A DNA stretch of 64,000 bases from Otatea glauca. Taxonomy: Eukaryota > Streptophyta > Magnoliopsida > Poales > Poaceae. The position numbers were made by a program, and so were the translations under genes. This document shows positions 1 to 11,225 of this stretch, in pieces. Numbering within the stretch: the stretch's first letter is position 1; each line of letters starts with the position of its first letter. The stretch is from assembly GCA_036346275.1 (NCBI GenBank), contig CM070718.1, positions 53,510,188 to 53,574,187 on the forward strand. The letters run 5' to 3'. Below the pieces are notes generated by a model. The model was given only the letters and a program-made list of their open reading frames with translations. It was not told where the DNA came from and searched no databases.

Positions 1-56
1 AGACTTATAAGGAATATGTGACATCGACTTAGCAAAGTGAAAGGATATTTAGAAGA

Positions 57-643
57 CTAATCCAGGTCTCCATATGAGATGTAGGTGCCCTCCTGGGACT
101 CCTCGAGCTCAATAATTTCAAGAATCATATCATCACACTTCTCAATATTCGTATCAACATCAAGTTGAACGGTGAAGTATGACTTAATATTATTCCCCCG
201 GGTCTTATTTAGTTTTCCAGTGGATGGCATGTAAAGGTCTACCACATGCTTCGAGATGAGATAGTTGCATGACCAATGGCCAGTGCATCCATACATAAAA
301 CAGGGTTATTCAGGGTTTGCAGCATTACTTCTGGAAGCCCCTAACCCTTTACCTCTACTTTTCCACTATGAATTTCCTCTTCCCCTATTTAATTTGTCAT
401 TCTTCCACTTATCCCTATTATTCCATTAGCCCTTTCTGCGGCCATGTCTATTGCTAGCTTGCTGAGCATTTGCCTGTGCTTTGGGCATTGCAAGACTCCC
501 ATATGAAGTACGTGATGATTATTCACCAGGAGTTCATCATGCTTTTCTGCTTCTAGTAAAATGCATATAAGCTCGGAGTACTTTCTAGTACTTGGCGACG
601 ATACTGTTACAGCAATATCCTCATATTGGAGTGGAATGTGCAC
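57..643 (-). pseudogene. copia gag remnant (UBN2-type gag and zinc knuckle)
   Basis: Two open pieces on the minus strand look like successive parts of a plant copia gag. Piece 389-643 has the QYEDIAV...KYSELICILLEAEKHDELL pattern typical of UBN2-type gag just before the nucleic-acid-binding region. Piece 57-296 begins with GCTGHWSCNYLISKHVVDLY, which matches the end of a CCHC zinc knuckle (GHW plus a following Cys) and the conserved KH-VDLY tail. Gag coats and packages element RNA in cytoplasmic particles. The pieces are in different frames and the first knuckle cysteine is not in the open frame, so this is a broken gene. Family assignment rests on motif recognition only. Confidence 0.7.
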
Positions 644-1639
644 AATATCTTTTCGATCTTTTTAGCATTAGTAACTTTCTGGTTACATAATTATAGATCA
701 ACGACAAGCTTATGTATGACAAAAATTATATGCTACCACAGCCTTTAGAATCCTGAAAGTGCAGGAGGATCCATTCGCGCTGTGCTTCTGGCAACTGGGC
801 GGATCTTTGCTGGTTATATATTTTCCCTTCATGGAATCCAAAAGTACCAGCTATTCATCTTCCATCAACTATTCGGCCTTCAGGTCCGTATGAAGATGGT
901 CAGGAGGTGTAGAGCCGTACATCTAGTGGCTTCGGGAAGAGCAGGGGTACCAGCTTCAGGCTGGGAAAACAGTAGCTCCAAAAGATTGAGCTATCAGGTT
1001 AATCTTAGTATTAATTTCTGGGGTAAGGTAATTGTTGCCATTCAAGGCAAACTTGATAGGTTCCCTCTTTGCGATGTCCAACATATCCTATTTCTATTTA
1101 TGCAAAATGACTTTTACTACTGGTAAAATCATTATATTGCATGCTCACTATTCAATCAGTAAAGCTTGGTCTATATCTATTCAGTAGATAATTATCTAAA
1201 ATTTCTCAGAATTTTCCTAGCAATCTCCATAGTTTTCTACTAATTATCCAGCAATTTCAGAATTACTTAAATAACAGAAAATAAATTCCAGCATATAATA
1301 ACATGGAGTAATGCTAAGAAAATAAATACAACAACATGAATCTCAACAATGGGTCATACATAATTTCCATGATTTTTCTAGCTTTTTCTGTTAATTTTCC
1401 AAGCAATTTTCAGAATTACTTAAATAACAGAAAATAAATTCCAGCACATATAAAACATGTCATATAGCTAGAAAATAAACCCAGAGCATGGAACTTCCAA
1501 TGATATGCTAAACAATAATTTATCAAAATTTTTTATGGAAGTCCATATACCTAGAAATTAATTTTCTAGGATTTGTAACCATTTTTATTGTTTTTATAAA
1601 AAAAAACTGTTAATCAATTTGCATGTTCGGCCCAACAGC

Positions 1640-2640
1640 CTGAACAGCCCTCTCGCCCCTATTGCGCCACGCATTAGTTCAGTGGCTAGGGTTCCCAAAA
1701 ATCCCTAGACTCCGCCACTCATTTTTTTCGCGTGCAAGCACACCGACGGCGCAGGAGCAAAGCATCATCGGCCGTCGGCAACGGGAGCCAAGGCATCTCC
1801 GTCCGCCGTCTTCACTACCCGGCCGATGCCTCCGCCGCCGTGCGCGCGCGTACGGAAGCCGAAGGGCCGCTCTGCCATTAGTGCGCGTGCGTGTCGGTCG
1901 GCACTCGTCGGGAGCGACGACGCAACCCGGTAGTCGCGGCAACCAGCGTCGCAGATGGCGGACGATGAGTGTTAGCGCGATGGCGCGACGACTGAGCCGA
2001 GCGGCGTGTGCGGGCATGCGCGACGGTCGGCGTCGTAGACGAAGACGCAAAACGTCGTCATCGGTGGCGCTTGAGCGAGGCGTCCATCTGGCGGGAGATT
2101 TGGGCGTCTGAGGCTTGCGGGTGTTGATCCGTAACCGCTGCCGGGGTGAGTAGGGGTGCGATCACGGTGGATGGCGGCGGGTGGCGGCAAGGCCAGGCAG
2201 CACAGCGGTCATGCAAGAAGTGGCCTATGTGGGAAATGTGCCGTCGCCATCAAGTCCAACTGCCGCCGAGCAAAAGCATCGGGCACTCTGGTCGTCGCCA
2301 CCGTCGAGGCGAGCGGGCCGAGTTTCCTGAGGCTAGAGTGTGCTGCCAAGCTTCCGGTGGTGAGACATGCCGTCAAGCTCCGACATGCGGGACGCGCCAA
2401 GCAATGGGCGCGTGGGCCGATCTTCCGGCGACCAGGTGGTGCTGCGGCAGGTGGCGCATGGTCCGAGAGGCGTCACTGTAGGTGACACGGTCGAGCGGCA
2501 CATCGGCGGATGGCTCGGCTGGCGGCGCGGCCGAGCGGCGCAATGACGGGCAGCGCTGCCATCGCAGCCGCGGAGATGCGCACAGGTGTTTCCTTCGGGG
2601 CAAACATGAACGTCGACGCCACCAATGATGCGCTGATTTT
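1640..2640 (-). other. GC-rich untranslated leader of the copia element
   Basis: About 1 kb of GC-rich sequence lies between the primer-binding site and gag. Several overlapping open frames exist on both strands, all Arg/Pro/Ala-rich, and none resembles a known protein, as expected from base composition alone. The copia element at 12243-22764 has a similar GC-rich leader in the same place (21960-22600). The AT-rich stretch 1130-1640 between this leader and gag shows no recognisable gene. Confidence 0.5.
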
Positions 2641-2878
2641 TCCTTCTTTTTTTTACGATGAACAGAAACTCCAAAATTGCAATTTTAGATTTGAACAGAT
2701 TGAAACAATCTACAGGATGTACTTTTCTCTTCTAATGCGATCAACCAGCGTAGATTGAACTTACGTAGGGCTTGACGTAGGATGATCGCGTGTAGCAGGA
2801 TGAATTTCGATGCCGTGTAGATTGTCGCAGGCAGACGATTACGATCGGTAGCCTCGGTAGAGCTTCGTGCTGATAACG

Positions 2879-3118
2879 TGTTGTAAAACGTAGTCGTTCA
2901 CCCACGATCAACCAATAGCACACCAACAGGATCACACGAACAGGAAAAAGGAGCACACAGAATATAGGGGTGGAACTCTCTCGTTTTATTCAATTGATCT
3001 TTTACATGGGGGGAAGCTCAATATATAGTGGAAAGCGTAAGAGATGAGTTCGGATTCGCCCACAAATAAGAGATAGAGATGGTAATCGAATCGGTTATAG
3101 AAATCTTATCTCATAACA
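2879..3118 (-). repeat. LTR of the copia element (5' LTR on minus strand)
   Basis: The 240-bp segment starts TGTTGT and ends ATAACA, a near-perfect terminal inverted hexamer as in copia LTRs. Immediately inside (2860-2878) the minus strand reads CGTTATCAGCACGAAGCTC, a primer-binding-like site sharing the TATCAG core of initiator-Met tRNA sites. The right boundary is the less certain one because the partner LTR is outside the window. Confidence 0.6.
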
Positions 3119-3700
3119 TTTATAACCCATATTATAGTAGCTTCAATTCGGTTCAACCAAATAGCCTAATCAAATAATATAATTTTTAAGTAGTAAATAG
3201 TTTTAAATGTTGAAAATTCTTTTTACTACGAAAAAAATACTAGAACAACCCTAAAAATTCTAAAAAATTTCATAGAAATGAAATAGGGTATTTTGAAATT
3301 ACTAAAATTATTTCCAATATAAGAATATATATATTTTATATAATTGCTAAAATCGGGAAAGGCTTTTTAGAAAGTAGCAAATAGAGTCACACAAATTTGG
3401 GAGAATTCACAAAAATTTCCTCAGGCATTTTAAATTTAATAAAATTATTTCCAATTAAAAGTTGGTTTTTGTTTATTACGCAGAAATTACATTTAAATTT
3501 ATAAAAATAGGAAAAGCCTTTTTAAAATCTAGAAAATTCATAGAAATACCATAAAATCCGAAATAATTATTAGAAAATCTTGAAAATTGAATTATTCTAT
3601 GAAAATTCACAAAAGGAATAATATTTTTATATTTATATATATTTTTTATTTTGAAAGGCAAAATTCTGGTTTATTACACGCCGCCATTAGAGCTTGACAT
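3119..3700. repeat. AT-rich stretch with a diverged 137-bp direct repeat
   Basis: The sequence taaaattatttccaat recurs at 3303 and 3440, with similar flanks (aataggaaaagcctttttaaaa against aatcgggaaaggctttttag), giving two diverged copies 137 bp apart. The composition resembles the AT-rich 3' tails of the long LTRs found further right, so it may be an old LTR tail. No gene is seen. Confidence 0.4.
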
Positions 3701-3839
3701 ACAAGAATATGTTTTCACTTGCCTATGTGAGTACCTAGTATTCTTTTGCAAAGCATAAAGGAATATTTGATATTTTTGCAACTTTGTTGGACTACTTGAT
3801 AAAATGAAATGTTAAATTGCGATAATCCTGTTGTATATT

Positions 3840-4095
3840 GAACTCATATGATTGATTAATTATTGTTATATGTATGCTATATGCAGTATTTACTTTTACG
3901 TGATATCCGACAAATAATATTCGGCACTGTATTGATTCAGCTCTGTATTCGCTTCGAATTCATGACTGATATTATCCGTGCCGTGTTCTTATCCGGTACT
4001 ATCTGTATCCGACTTCGAATCCAACAAAAAATATGGTTTAAGATATAGAAAGAGTGAAATTCGATCAAATCCGAGCTGATTGCACCCTTATATGG
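3840..4095. mobile_element. possible degenerate hAT-element end
   Basis: Recurrent TATCCG/TTCGAAT words, an aaaaaatatgg...aagatata block and a final GCACCCTTA match in order the right end of the hAT element at 12265-17413, which has aaaaaatatggg...ggatatgg and ends TTCACCCCTA. No convincing left end was found, so this is only a fragment-level resemblance. Confidence 0.35.
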
Positions 4096-4506
4096 AACCT
4101 TATGTAGGCCCGTTTGGTCTCCAGAATTTAATAGAAAATAGTTTAATTTATATGGAAAAAATCCCGTGTTCTAAACATGATTATAATGGGAATTTGTAAT
4201 CTAGAAAAAAGAAGATCGGAAATGTTACCACAACACATCTCGACAAAATGTATATAATTTTGTGTCACATATGGGATTATATATGTTGTGAAAAAAAATC
4301 AAATAGTTGTTTTCTCTGTTCATGCCAAGACGCGTCACACAAAAGCATAGCATGCTTGTCCTCTCATCGAGTCGCTGTAACTTAGGTTTGTGGTGACTCT
4401 ACCTTGAAAATTACTTTTGTATTTTTCTTATATGTTACTACCAGCGTGAGACAATGCTAAGCATAAGTTGTATCGCAACGCAGCATGAACCAGAGCTAGT
4501 AATCAA
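4096..4506. other. no gene recognised
   Basis: AT-rich sequence. I see no open frame with recognisable content, no RNA gene and no clear repeat boundary. Confidence 0.5.
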
Positions 4507-4762
4507 GGGTTTGTTTGGAAGTCTTAACTTTTCTAAAAAAACTGTTTTTTGATTTTTTAAGCTGAAAATTAATTATAGCTTTTTATAAAAGATCATTTGA
4601 CAATAGTTAATTTTCCTCAGCCATAAACTGCAAATGTAGGTTTAGCCTAGCTTTTAACTTTTAGCTTCTAACTTATACTAAAAATTACTTAAAAGTTGAA
4701 TTGTTTCATGAGCTTCCTGATTTTCTGGAAGCTGAAGTGAACTTAAGCCTCCAAACACATCC
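4507..4762. mobile_element. candidate MITE with about 23-bp imperfect terminal inverted repeats
   Basis: The left end GGGTTTGTTTGGAAGTCTTA pairs with the reverse complement of the right end, GGATGTGTTTGGAGGCTTAA, over about 23 bp with a few mismatches. The interior is AT-rich and non-coding and the length (256 bp) is usual for a MITE. The flanks do not show a clean 3-bp or 8-bp duplication, so the superfamily is left open. Confidence 0.45.
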
Positions 4763-4796
4763 TAAATAACCTCACTAACACACACAGTGAGGACGA

Positions 4797-6120
4797 GAAA
4801 TCAAGGTTTTAAAAACCGGAGAGATTATAGAAATCTCGGTCGAGATTTCGGATTTCTACCAGAGATGAGATTCAAAATCCTAACCGGATAATTTTTTTTT
4901 AAATTGCTACAATAATTTTGGGAAATTTTGACAAAATCTCTGATTTTGACTGGATTTGGCCCAATAACCTTTAAAAATGTCATCTTCTATGAAAATTTGT
5001 TGAAAAATCAAAATTTTGAGACATTTTATAATTTCGACAGAATTACTGTCAGATTTTTATAAAATTGTATATGCTTTATCATGCTTTGGAAGATTTATGG
5101 TACTATTTTTAGTTGTGCAGGATTATACAAAAATTTTTCAAAAGAATTGAACTTTATTTGTTATCTTAAAAAAAAACATAATTGATACAATAACCTTGTT
5201 AGAATTTTTTCAATTTTCTCTTGTATGATAATGATCCAAAATTTTTATAAGAGCTTAATCATTGCCTCAGAACCCTTCTCTAAAATTTTAAAAAATTTAA
5301 ACTTCTTTTTGCTCAATCAAATCTATGGATGCATTGAACTTCATTTGTTATATTTTCAAAAATAAAAAACACAAGGAACACAAATGATACAGTACCCTTG
5401 TAAGAATTTTATAAATTTATTGGAGTGTGATCATGATCCAAAATTTCTACGAGAGCTTAAGAATTGCCTCAAAACCCTTTTCTAAAACTTTCAAAAATTC
5501 CAACCCTTTTTGGTTGCTTAGTCAAATCTATTATAGATCAATAAGCTTTCATCAGGACAGTAGCACTCTCACAATTGTTTAAAATTCCTTAGGCTTGATC
5601 ATCATATGAATTTTTTTTGGAAATAATAGTGATGCTTCAGGACCATCCAAATTTTCTTTCAAAAATTTCTAATGTGGTTTAGACTATTTTTCATTCGGTT
5701 GAAATTTACTAGTCAGCCATCAGTAGATCTTTCCTAATTGTTTAAAAATCCTTAGACTTTATCATCATTTGAAAATTTTAAGGGAACATTATTGATGCAT
5801 GAGGACCATCCAATTTTTTTAAAATATTCTAATATGGTTTGCACTATTTTTTATTTATTTTAAATTTTGTCGGTCAGCCTTTTATCAGGATAGTAGCACT
5901 ATCAGTATTTTCTAAAATTCCTTAGACTTAAACATCTTCTGAAAATTTTATAAGAATATAAGTGTTGTGTCTGGACCATCTACAAAAACTTTCAAACATT
6001 GTTGACATCGTTTTGACCATTTTTCGCTCGGTTGAATTTCGCTAAGATTTCGGCATTTCTCAGAGAAATGTCGGTTCAAAAATTCCGAATTTCAATTTTT
6101 CTTCTCAAATTTTGACCGGA
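4797..6120. repeat. AT-rich region of diverged tandem repeats
   Basis: The word gatccaaaattt followed by gagcttaa..attgcctca occurs at 5233 and 5435 (period 202). The block ccttag with similar flanks occurs at 5587, 5750 and 5930 (periods 163 and 180), each followed by a ggaccatc block. The outer parts (about 4803-4880 and 6025-6110) both contain gagatttcgg-type words. It behaves like the interior of an old non-coding transposon, but I could not fix its ends. No gene is seen. Confidence 0.45.
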
Positions 6121-6366
6121 TTTTGTCCACCTCAAATTTGTAACCTGGGAGAAATGCAGAGTCCATCTGCTCACCAAACAAGCTCACTAGACGCCACCCT
6201 GACAGCGACATCCCGTCCGTCCGTCCTTCTGCAGGTGGGCCCCGCCCAGAAATTTCCACGCCACCCTCCACTCTACTGGGCTCACCAGTGTCTGTAACAC
6301 GCCGCAACCACGAAACGCCGCGGAGGCCAGCGTCAACCTCCGAACCGTCAGGCATCCTAGTCGTCC
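6121..6366 (+). promoter_or_regulatory. upstream region and 5' leader of the CBSX gene
   Basis: GC-rich sequence directly upstream of the start codon at 6367. No clear TATA box is visible. A GTGGGCCCC word near 6236 resembles the TGGGCC motif frequent in promoters of plant housekeeping and plastid-related genes. The transcription start cannot be placed from sequence alone. Confidence 0.3.
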
Positions 6367-9300
6367 ATGGCGTCGTCGCCTTCCGCTGCCGCCGCCGCCG
6401 CCGCCGCTTTCCAGGGCGCTCTCGCGCTCCTCCCCGCCGTGCCGCGTTGCGCGCCAGCTTTCTTGACCGTGGGAAGGCGGAGGCGCCGGGGTGCGGCGGT
6501 GGTGGCGGCGGCTCTGGGGGACCTGCGCCCGGCCATCGACGAGTACCCGGAGGGCATCCTCTCCGGCGAGTGGCCCGAGAACTTCTCCCTCCTCAGCTAC
6601 GCTGATCTCCGCGCCTACCTCGAGTCGCAGATCGTCACCACAGACAAGGTTTCGTGATCCGGCGATGTCCCGTAGCTAGCTTCATTCTTGGGTGTGCTAC
6701 CTCTTGGGTTCTTGGATCTGATGATTTTCGGTGCCTGCATGGGTGGCGATTCGAACTGCAGATTTGCCCGACGGCGAAGCTCGGGGACGTCATGTCGCGC
6801 CCGGTGCAGGTGGTCATGGCGGACCAGAAACTGGCCGAGATCGACGCCTTCTTCGCCAGCCAGTCCGGCCTGCCGGTGCTCGACGACGAGGGAAGGTGCA
6901 TCGGGGTCGTCTCCAAGAAGGACAAGGCCAAGGCACCCAATGGGGTCAGTCAGTGCTCCTCCCTCTTGCCTGCCTGTGGCTGTGACTCCCATTAAAATGA
7001 TTCATAAGTGACATTTCGAAAAAAAAAAGATTCATAAGTATGCTTCTTTGCTAACAACAGATTGTTCGGTATTAAAGGAAAATCTGGACTGAAAATTACC
7101 TAGTAATATAATAAAAAAAGTAACACTGCAAGTATTTACATAGATGATTTCAACAAGTAACACTGCAATATTTTTTGGCCTGGTTTGTTTGGTTTCTTGA
7201 GTATGCAAGAATGCCGAATTCAGTTGTATGTTTCACCTACTGTCATGGTTATTAAAGCGTCCTTGAAGGCAGGGTTAACAAAACCGAATTTCGAAATTCG
7301 CGGTACGAAAACCGCAAAAACCGCTCGAAAAACCGCCCAAAAACCGTCAAAAATCGAAGGGTTAGTAAATCAAATTTTTCTGAAAAATTCCAAAAAAATT
7401 AGAAAAACTGCTCGGTTTTTTCGAAAAACCGCTGCCAACCGGATGTTCGTCGCAAAACGGTTTTTGACGAAAACCGCGGTTTTTGGCGAAAAACCGCAGA
7501 TTTTGACGAAAAACCGAGCGCATAATTTTTTTCAAAATTTTTAATTTTTTTTTTTGAATGGACCGGTTTACCGAACGGTTTTTGATTTCGAAACTCAGCG
7601 GTACGCTCGAAAACCGCGGTTTTCGAGCGGTTTTCGTCGGTTTTGTGAACCCTGCTTGAAGGCGTCTGCCTTAATGGCCAAGGTGTTGCCATGACGTTGC
7701 TTAGGCGGTGTGTGTTGTCGGGGATGTCTGTGTTAGATATTAATCTTGTCATCAGTATATTTAAGTTTGTTATTTGTCACGTAAATTTGTTTACGAGTCA
7801 GTACATCATGGTATAGTAGTGTCACATGTTTGAGTTTGCATCATAAGAGCATATCCGGCTGAGGCATGCATGCATGGAGCAGTTGGTTACTGCATGCGTG
7901 CATTAGTGGTGTGTGTTGGGCCGAGTATTAAGAGAAATGGCTTAAGAATAGGTCTAAGTAGTTGGAGTGCGTTTGAGTCCGTGTAATCACGTTGTTGATG
8001 ATATAAGTTGAGTAGGAGAGGTGAATAAAAGTAAGTCATTTGGAGTGAGTCCATTTACTTCCTCTTGTGTGTGTCTATGTGAGAGAGATACCCAACAAGA
8101 GAAGGAGAAGAAATCAGCGAGTGATTTCCAAAGTGATAAGAAGGATTTGAGTGATTTAATCCCAATAGTCTGCGGTAGGCGCCATAGGTAATAGAGAGCG
8201 GGCCAGCGAATCATTTTTTTGTGTGTGTATGTGGGGGAGTCAGTTGAAGAGGGAGGGAGACATGGGTCATAGTTACCATATTCATGGCAACCATCGTCGA
8301 ACCCTGATCTGGATCATGAGAACCAGTTCGAGGTTTGAGCGCGATCTGATTCGTGATGATTCACGGTTTGATTCGCAGCAGCATAGCGAACCCACAGCAA
8401 GAGAGAAGGAAAAGGGCATGGTAGGAAGGATGCCGGCACCTTCGTCACTATCACCTTTGGGATCATCATCGCTGCTCAACCATGCCATCACCGTCACTGT
8501 CGTGGTCCTGTGTATCCATTCTGGTCTTCGTCGCCATTGCGGTCTTCATCGCCGTCGCGGTCGTCGTTGAGGAGGTGGCGGGTGGGGAGGAACTGGGAGG
8601 AAGCAGAGGGTGCAAGGTGGGAGGAACTAGGAGGCGGCTGGGTGGGAGGACAGCTAAGGATTCAGGTCTCTTAGGTTAGGGCAGAGGGTTAAGGGAGAGG
8701 GCATGGACTGGTCGGGCAATTGGGTTGCACCAGGCCAAACCCATGAGGCCTCATCTTCTCCCTTTTTTTCCTTTTATGTTATAGAATTAGATCCTCGGTG
8801 GATGTGCTATGTGTTTGCAAGACTCTGTATCCTCTGTTAAATGTTAATGCCTTAATGGTTGATGGCTTGATGCTACTATTAAATGTTAAATTTTGATGTG
8901 TGTATGGGGTCACGCGTTACGCGCTTTGGTGGTAAAAAAGCGGCGAGTTGCCTCGCCTTGCCTTATCGCTTTAATAACCATGACTACTGTTAGTTCTATA
9001 TATCTATACAAGCTCAATTTTATGTATATGTTACATGGTGGTGTGCCAAATATAGACAAATTAAAGCTAACCAGTATCATGTTGAATGTCCTTAAGCTGA
9101 GGACCACAATATTTAGGGACAAGTGAGGGAGTGCAGTGGTTCATGAGCCATATGAATGGGTCTATCCATAATTGTACATGGGAGTGGAAACAGTATATGT
9201 AAGCTAAATGGTGAAATATCGTGATACGGATTGATCATTCTATGGTTGAAGTTGGTAAATATCAACGTTTTTGACCGCCTTGTCCAACTCTTATCTGTTT

Positions 9301-11225
9301 TTGAGCAGTAATTTATTTACACAGACTTGGCTTTCACAATATGGTGGCTGATTATGAAATCTTCCTGAATAGGGCCACTACCTTCTAAGCCTCCGATATT
9401 ATTCGGATGACTTAGTTATCTCAGTGAACTTGGCCACTATTGATAAACTTAGAACTCCACCTAGCACCTTCTGTATACTTATTCAGACAGAGCCAGGGAG
9501 GGCAAATAGCCTGAGTTCAATCACGAGAGTACAAACAAAGCTTTTACCTGTTGATCCGCAGTGTCATCCTCAAGACCTTGAACATTATCAAAACTTAATA
9601 CATGTCAAGTATGCTTATTGTGTGTTAGGTGTAATATATAGTGAAAGCGGACAGAGTTTCAAACTCTTCGACAGTAACTTCATGAATATTTGCATGTATT
9701 CATCAACACAAATAGATACTAGCTGGGAAATTGGATGAAAGTTGTGTCAAACTGTTTGAAAGTAGGGTATTAAGTGCCGGACATCGATTGTCCTTCGGTA
9801 ACTAGCATGTTATCTAATAGATGATTTGTAGAATACACCTATTCAGAAATCAAGTGATGCTAGAAAGTAGTTCGTTATTCTCAAATATAAATATAGACGT
9901 GGTTTAGCTGTTCGCATTATGTTGCCCATGGGGGCATACTGCCAATGGAAGATTGGAAATTGTGTAGATCCTGTTTTGTTAGGTTTTATGATTCAACTCG
10001 ATGGAGCAATGAGTGATTGAGATTTGTGTGGTGATGAACTGTAGTCTGTGCAAGATGGCTTGGTACCGTTGCATCTCTTGACAGCTGCCATAAACCACCC
10101 AGATTTACTTTTAAAAATGGCCATGCATTTCCGTGTGGAAGAAATATTTGTAATATATTTGGGTTGGGGATTTGTTAATTTCACCTTGGTATGACAAGGA
10201 TTGCATAAATCTATCAGATAGCATATTATGGAAAAGAAGTCTAGTACATTTCTGATGGTTAGAATCTATAAGGATTCCTGGTGATGCTGATCTTTATTCT
10301 TCATGCTTACCTGATGGTTAGAATCTGTAAAGATTCCTGGTGATGCTGGTCTTTATTCTTCATGCTTGCTCTCATGATGCAGTTGGACTCAACTGTTGGT
10401 GAAATCATGTCATCTCCTGCTATAACTCTGACACCTGAGAAGGCTGTCTTGGGTAACTTTTGATACCCTCTACCCACAGTTACTAGAAAAATACGAAGTG
10501 TTTCTGACCATTTGCTAATGTGCTTTTCTGGCAAATGATTATATGAGCAGAAGCTGCTGCACTAATGCTTAAGGAGAAGGTTCACAGGATACCAGTTGTG
10601 AATGAACAACAGCAAGTGATCGGTAAAAAATTTCAGAATCCCTTTGTTATAGCTTATTTCTCAAAATGAATAGTTGTAGCCAATTACCAGTATGGTTCAA
10701 CTGGGTTGTCATAATTTCTACAGCCAATTGAGCTTCATTAACATATCAGGTTTACCATTATTTACTGCCATAAGCCCTAAAATTATTTTGAACTTTTGCC
10801 AGAAACTCTTTGCATCAGGTTGTTAGGTTTAAGGAAATAGTTATGTTGCCTGCTTGTTTGATGGAAACTGATTTGTTTCCAGCAGTCTTACATACAATGC
10901 ATTTTAATTTTCTTTATATTTTCTCAAGGCTTTTATTTCCTAAACATTATACAAGCAGTAGAATCTACCTCCTTTCTGGGTTTTCACTGAAAACCAGCCA
11001 AACTGGCAACACTGCCCATAACCAGTGCCATTGGTAACTGGTCGATTTCCGCCGGTTTTGACTATTCAGAACCCTGATTTGAGTTATTGTGTAAATACAA
11101 GTGTTCCAAGTGAGTTCTCATTGTTATAACTGTGCAAACATTGTTTACATGATCATTTCTTTTTTCAAACAGGGATTGTTACTCGCACGGATGTATTTCA
11201 GGCTTTGGAGGCCAACAAGTCATAA
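6367..11225 (+). CDS. CBSX1: CBS domain-containing protein, chloroplastic (CBSX1/CBSX2 type), five exons
   Basis: Exons 6367-6648, 6762-6944, 10383-10452, 10551-10622 and 11173-11225 join with GT/AG borders and matching phases into 219 codons. Residues 1 to about 48 are Ala/Arg/Ser-rich, a likely chloroplast transit peptide. Residues 50-94 carry the family segment EYPEGILSGEWPENFSLLSY. Two CBS motifs follow: LGDVMSRPVQVV...GLPVLDDEGRCIGVVSKKD and VGEIMSSPAITLTPEKAVL...HRIPVVNEQQQVIGIVTRTD. Arabidopsis CBSX1/2 are single CBS-pair proteins that bind adenosine nucleotides and activate plastid thioredoxins; that role is taken from the family. The start is the first ATG in the frame. Length is near the usual 220-240. 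Intron 2 (6945-10382) is enlarged by nested transposons. All splice sites look intact, so the gene may work. CBSX1 versus CBSX2 orthology is not decided. Confidence 0.88.
7270..7654. mobile_element. hAT MITE nested in the intron-2 element
   Basis: 385 bp with terminal inverted repeats of about 17 bp (CAGGGTTAACAAAACCGA against CAGGGTTCACAAAACCGA) flanked by an exact 8-bp duplication CTTGAAGG (7262-7269 and 7655-7662). The CAGGG start and 8-bp duplication are hallmarks of hAT elements. The interior is a dense set of AAACCG/CGGTTT words in both orientations and could fold into a long hairpin. It has no coding capacity. Confidence 0.85.
7731..8167. repeat. probable solo copia-type LTR nested in the intron-2 element
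   Basis: The segment starts TGTTAG and ends CCAATA (a canonical end would be AACA), and is flanked by an exact 5-bp duplication GTCTG (7726-7730 and 8168-8172). It contains a TATA-like gatataag and a downstream gaataaaag polyadenylation-type word in the order expected of an LTR. No primer-binding site or coding sequence is attached, so it would be a solo LTR. Confidence 0.5.
8983..10251 (+). other. rest of CBSX intron 2, nothing recognised
   Basis: AT-rich intronic sequence between the hAT-like element and the tandem duplication before exon 3. I see no coding motif, RNA gene or clear transposon end. Confidence 0.5.
10252..10369 (+). repeat. 59-bp tandem duplication just before exon 3
   Basis: Two adjacent copies (10252-10310 and 10311-10369), each starting ctgatggttagaatct and ending ttcttcatgctta or similar, differ at only a few positions. 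The second copy ends 13 bp before the acceptor of exon 3 (10383), so the branch-point and pyrimidine-rich region may be duplicated. Confidence 0.85.

Larger units (their letters stand above)
1..3118 (-). mobile_element. Ty1/copia LTR retrotransposon, 5' part, cut by window edge
   Basis: Read on the minus strand from right to left, the stretch holds an LTR (2879-3118), a primer-binding-like site next to it, a long GC-rich leader and a decayed gag region whose end reaches the left edge of the window. Protease, integrase, reverse transcriptase and the second LTR would lie beyond position 1. The order and orientation agree throughout, which is why I treat it as one element. Age cannot be judged without the other LTR. 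Confidence 0.7.
7244..8982. mobile_element. non-autonomous hAT-like element in intron 2, holding two nested insertions
   Basis: The left end CATGGTTATTAAAGCG and the right end CGCTTTAATAACCATG are perfect 16-bp inverted repeats. The flanks are CCTACTGT (7236-7243) and ACTACTGT (8983-8990), an 8-bp duplication with one mismatch, which points to the hAT superfamily. The 1739 bp include a nested MITE (7270-7654) and a probable solo LTR (7731-8167). The part 8230-8700 is GC-rich but has no recognisable transposase. Confidence 0.75.

Noticed and set aside
1660..1720. Possible tRNA-like stretch (gttcagtggctagggttc)
   Set aside because: The B-box and acceptor stem cannot be matched; the likeness is superficial.
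1662..2674. Overlapping Arg/Pro-rich open frames on both strands
   Set aside because: They lie in a GC-rich transposon leader, overlap in up to four frames and show no family motif. Low stop density follows from base composition.
4499..4770. Assigning the candidate MITE to hAT or PIF/Harbinger
   Set aside because: Neither an 8-bp nor a 3-bp target duplication fits the flanks cleanly.
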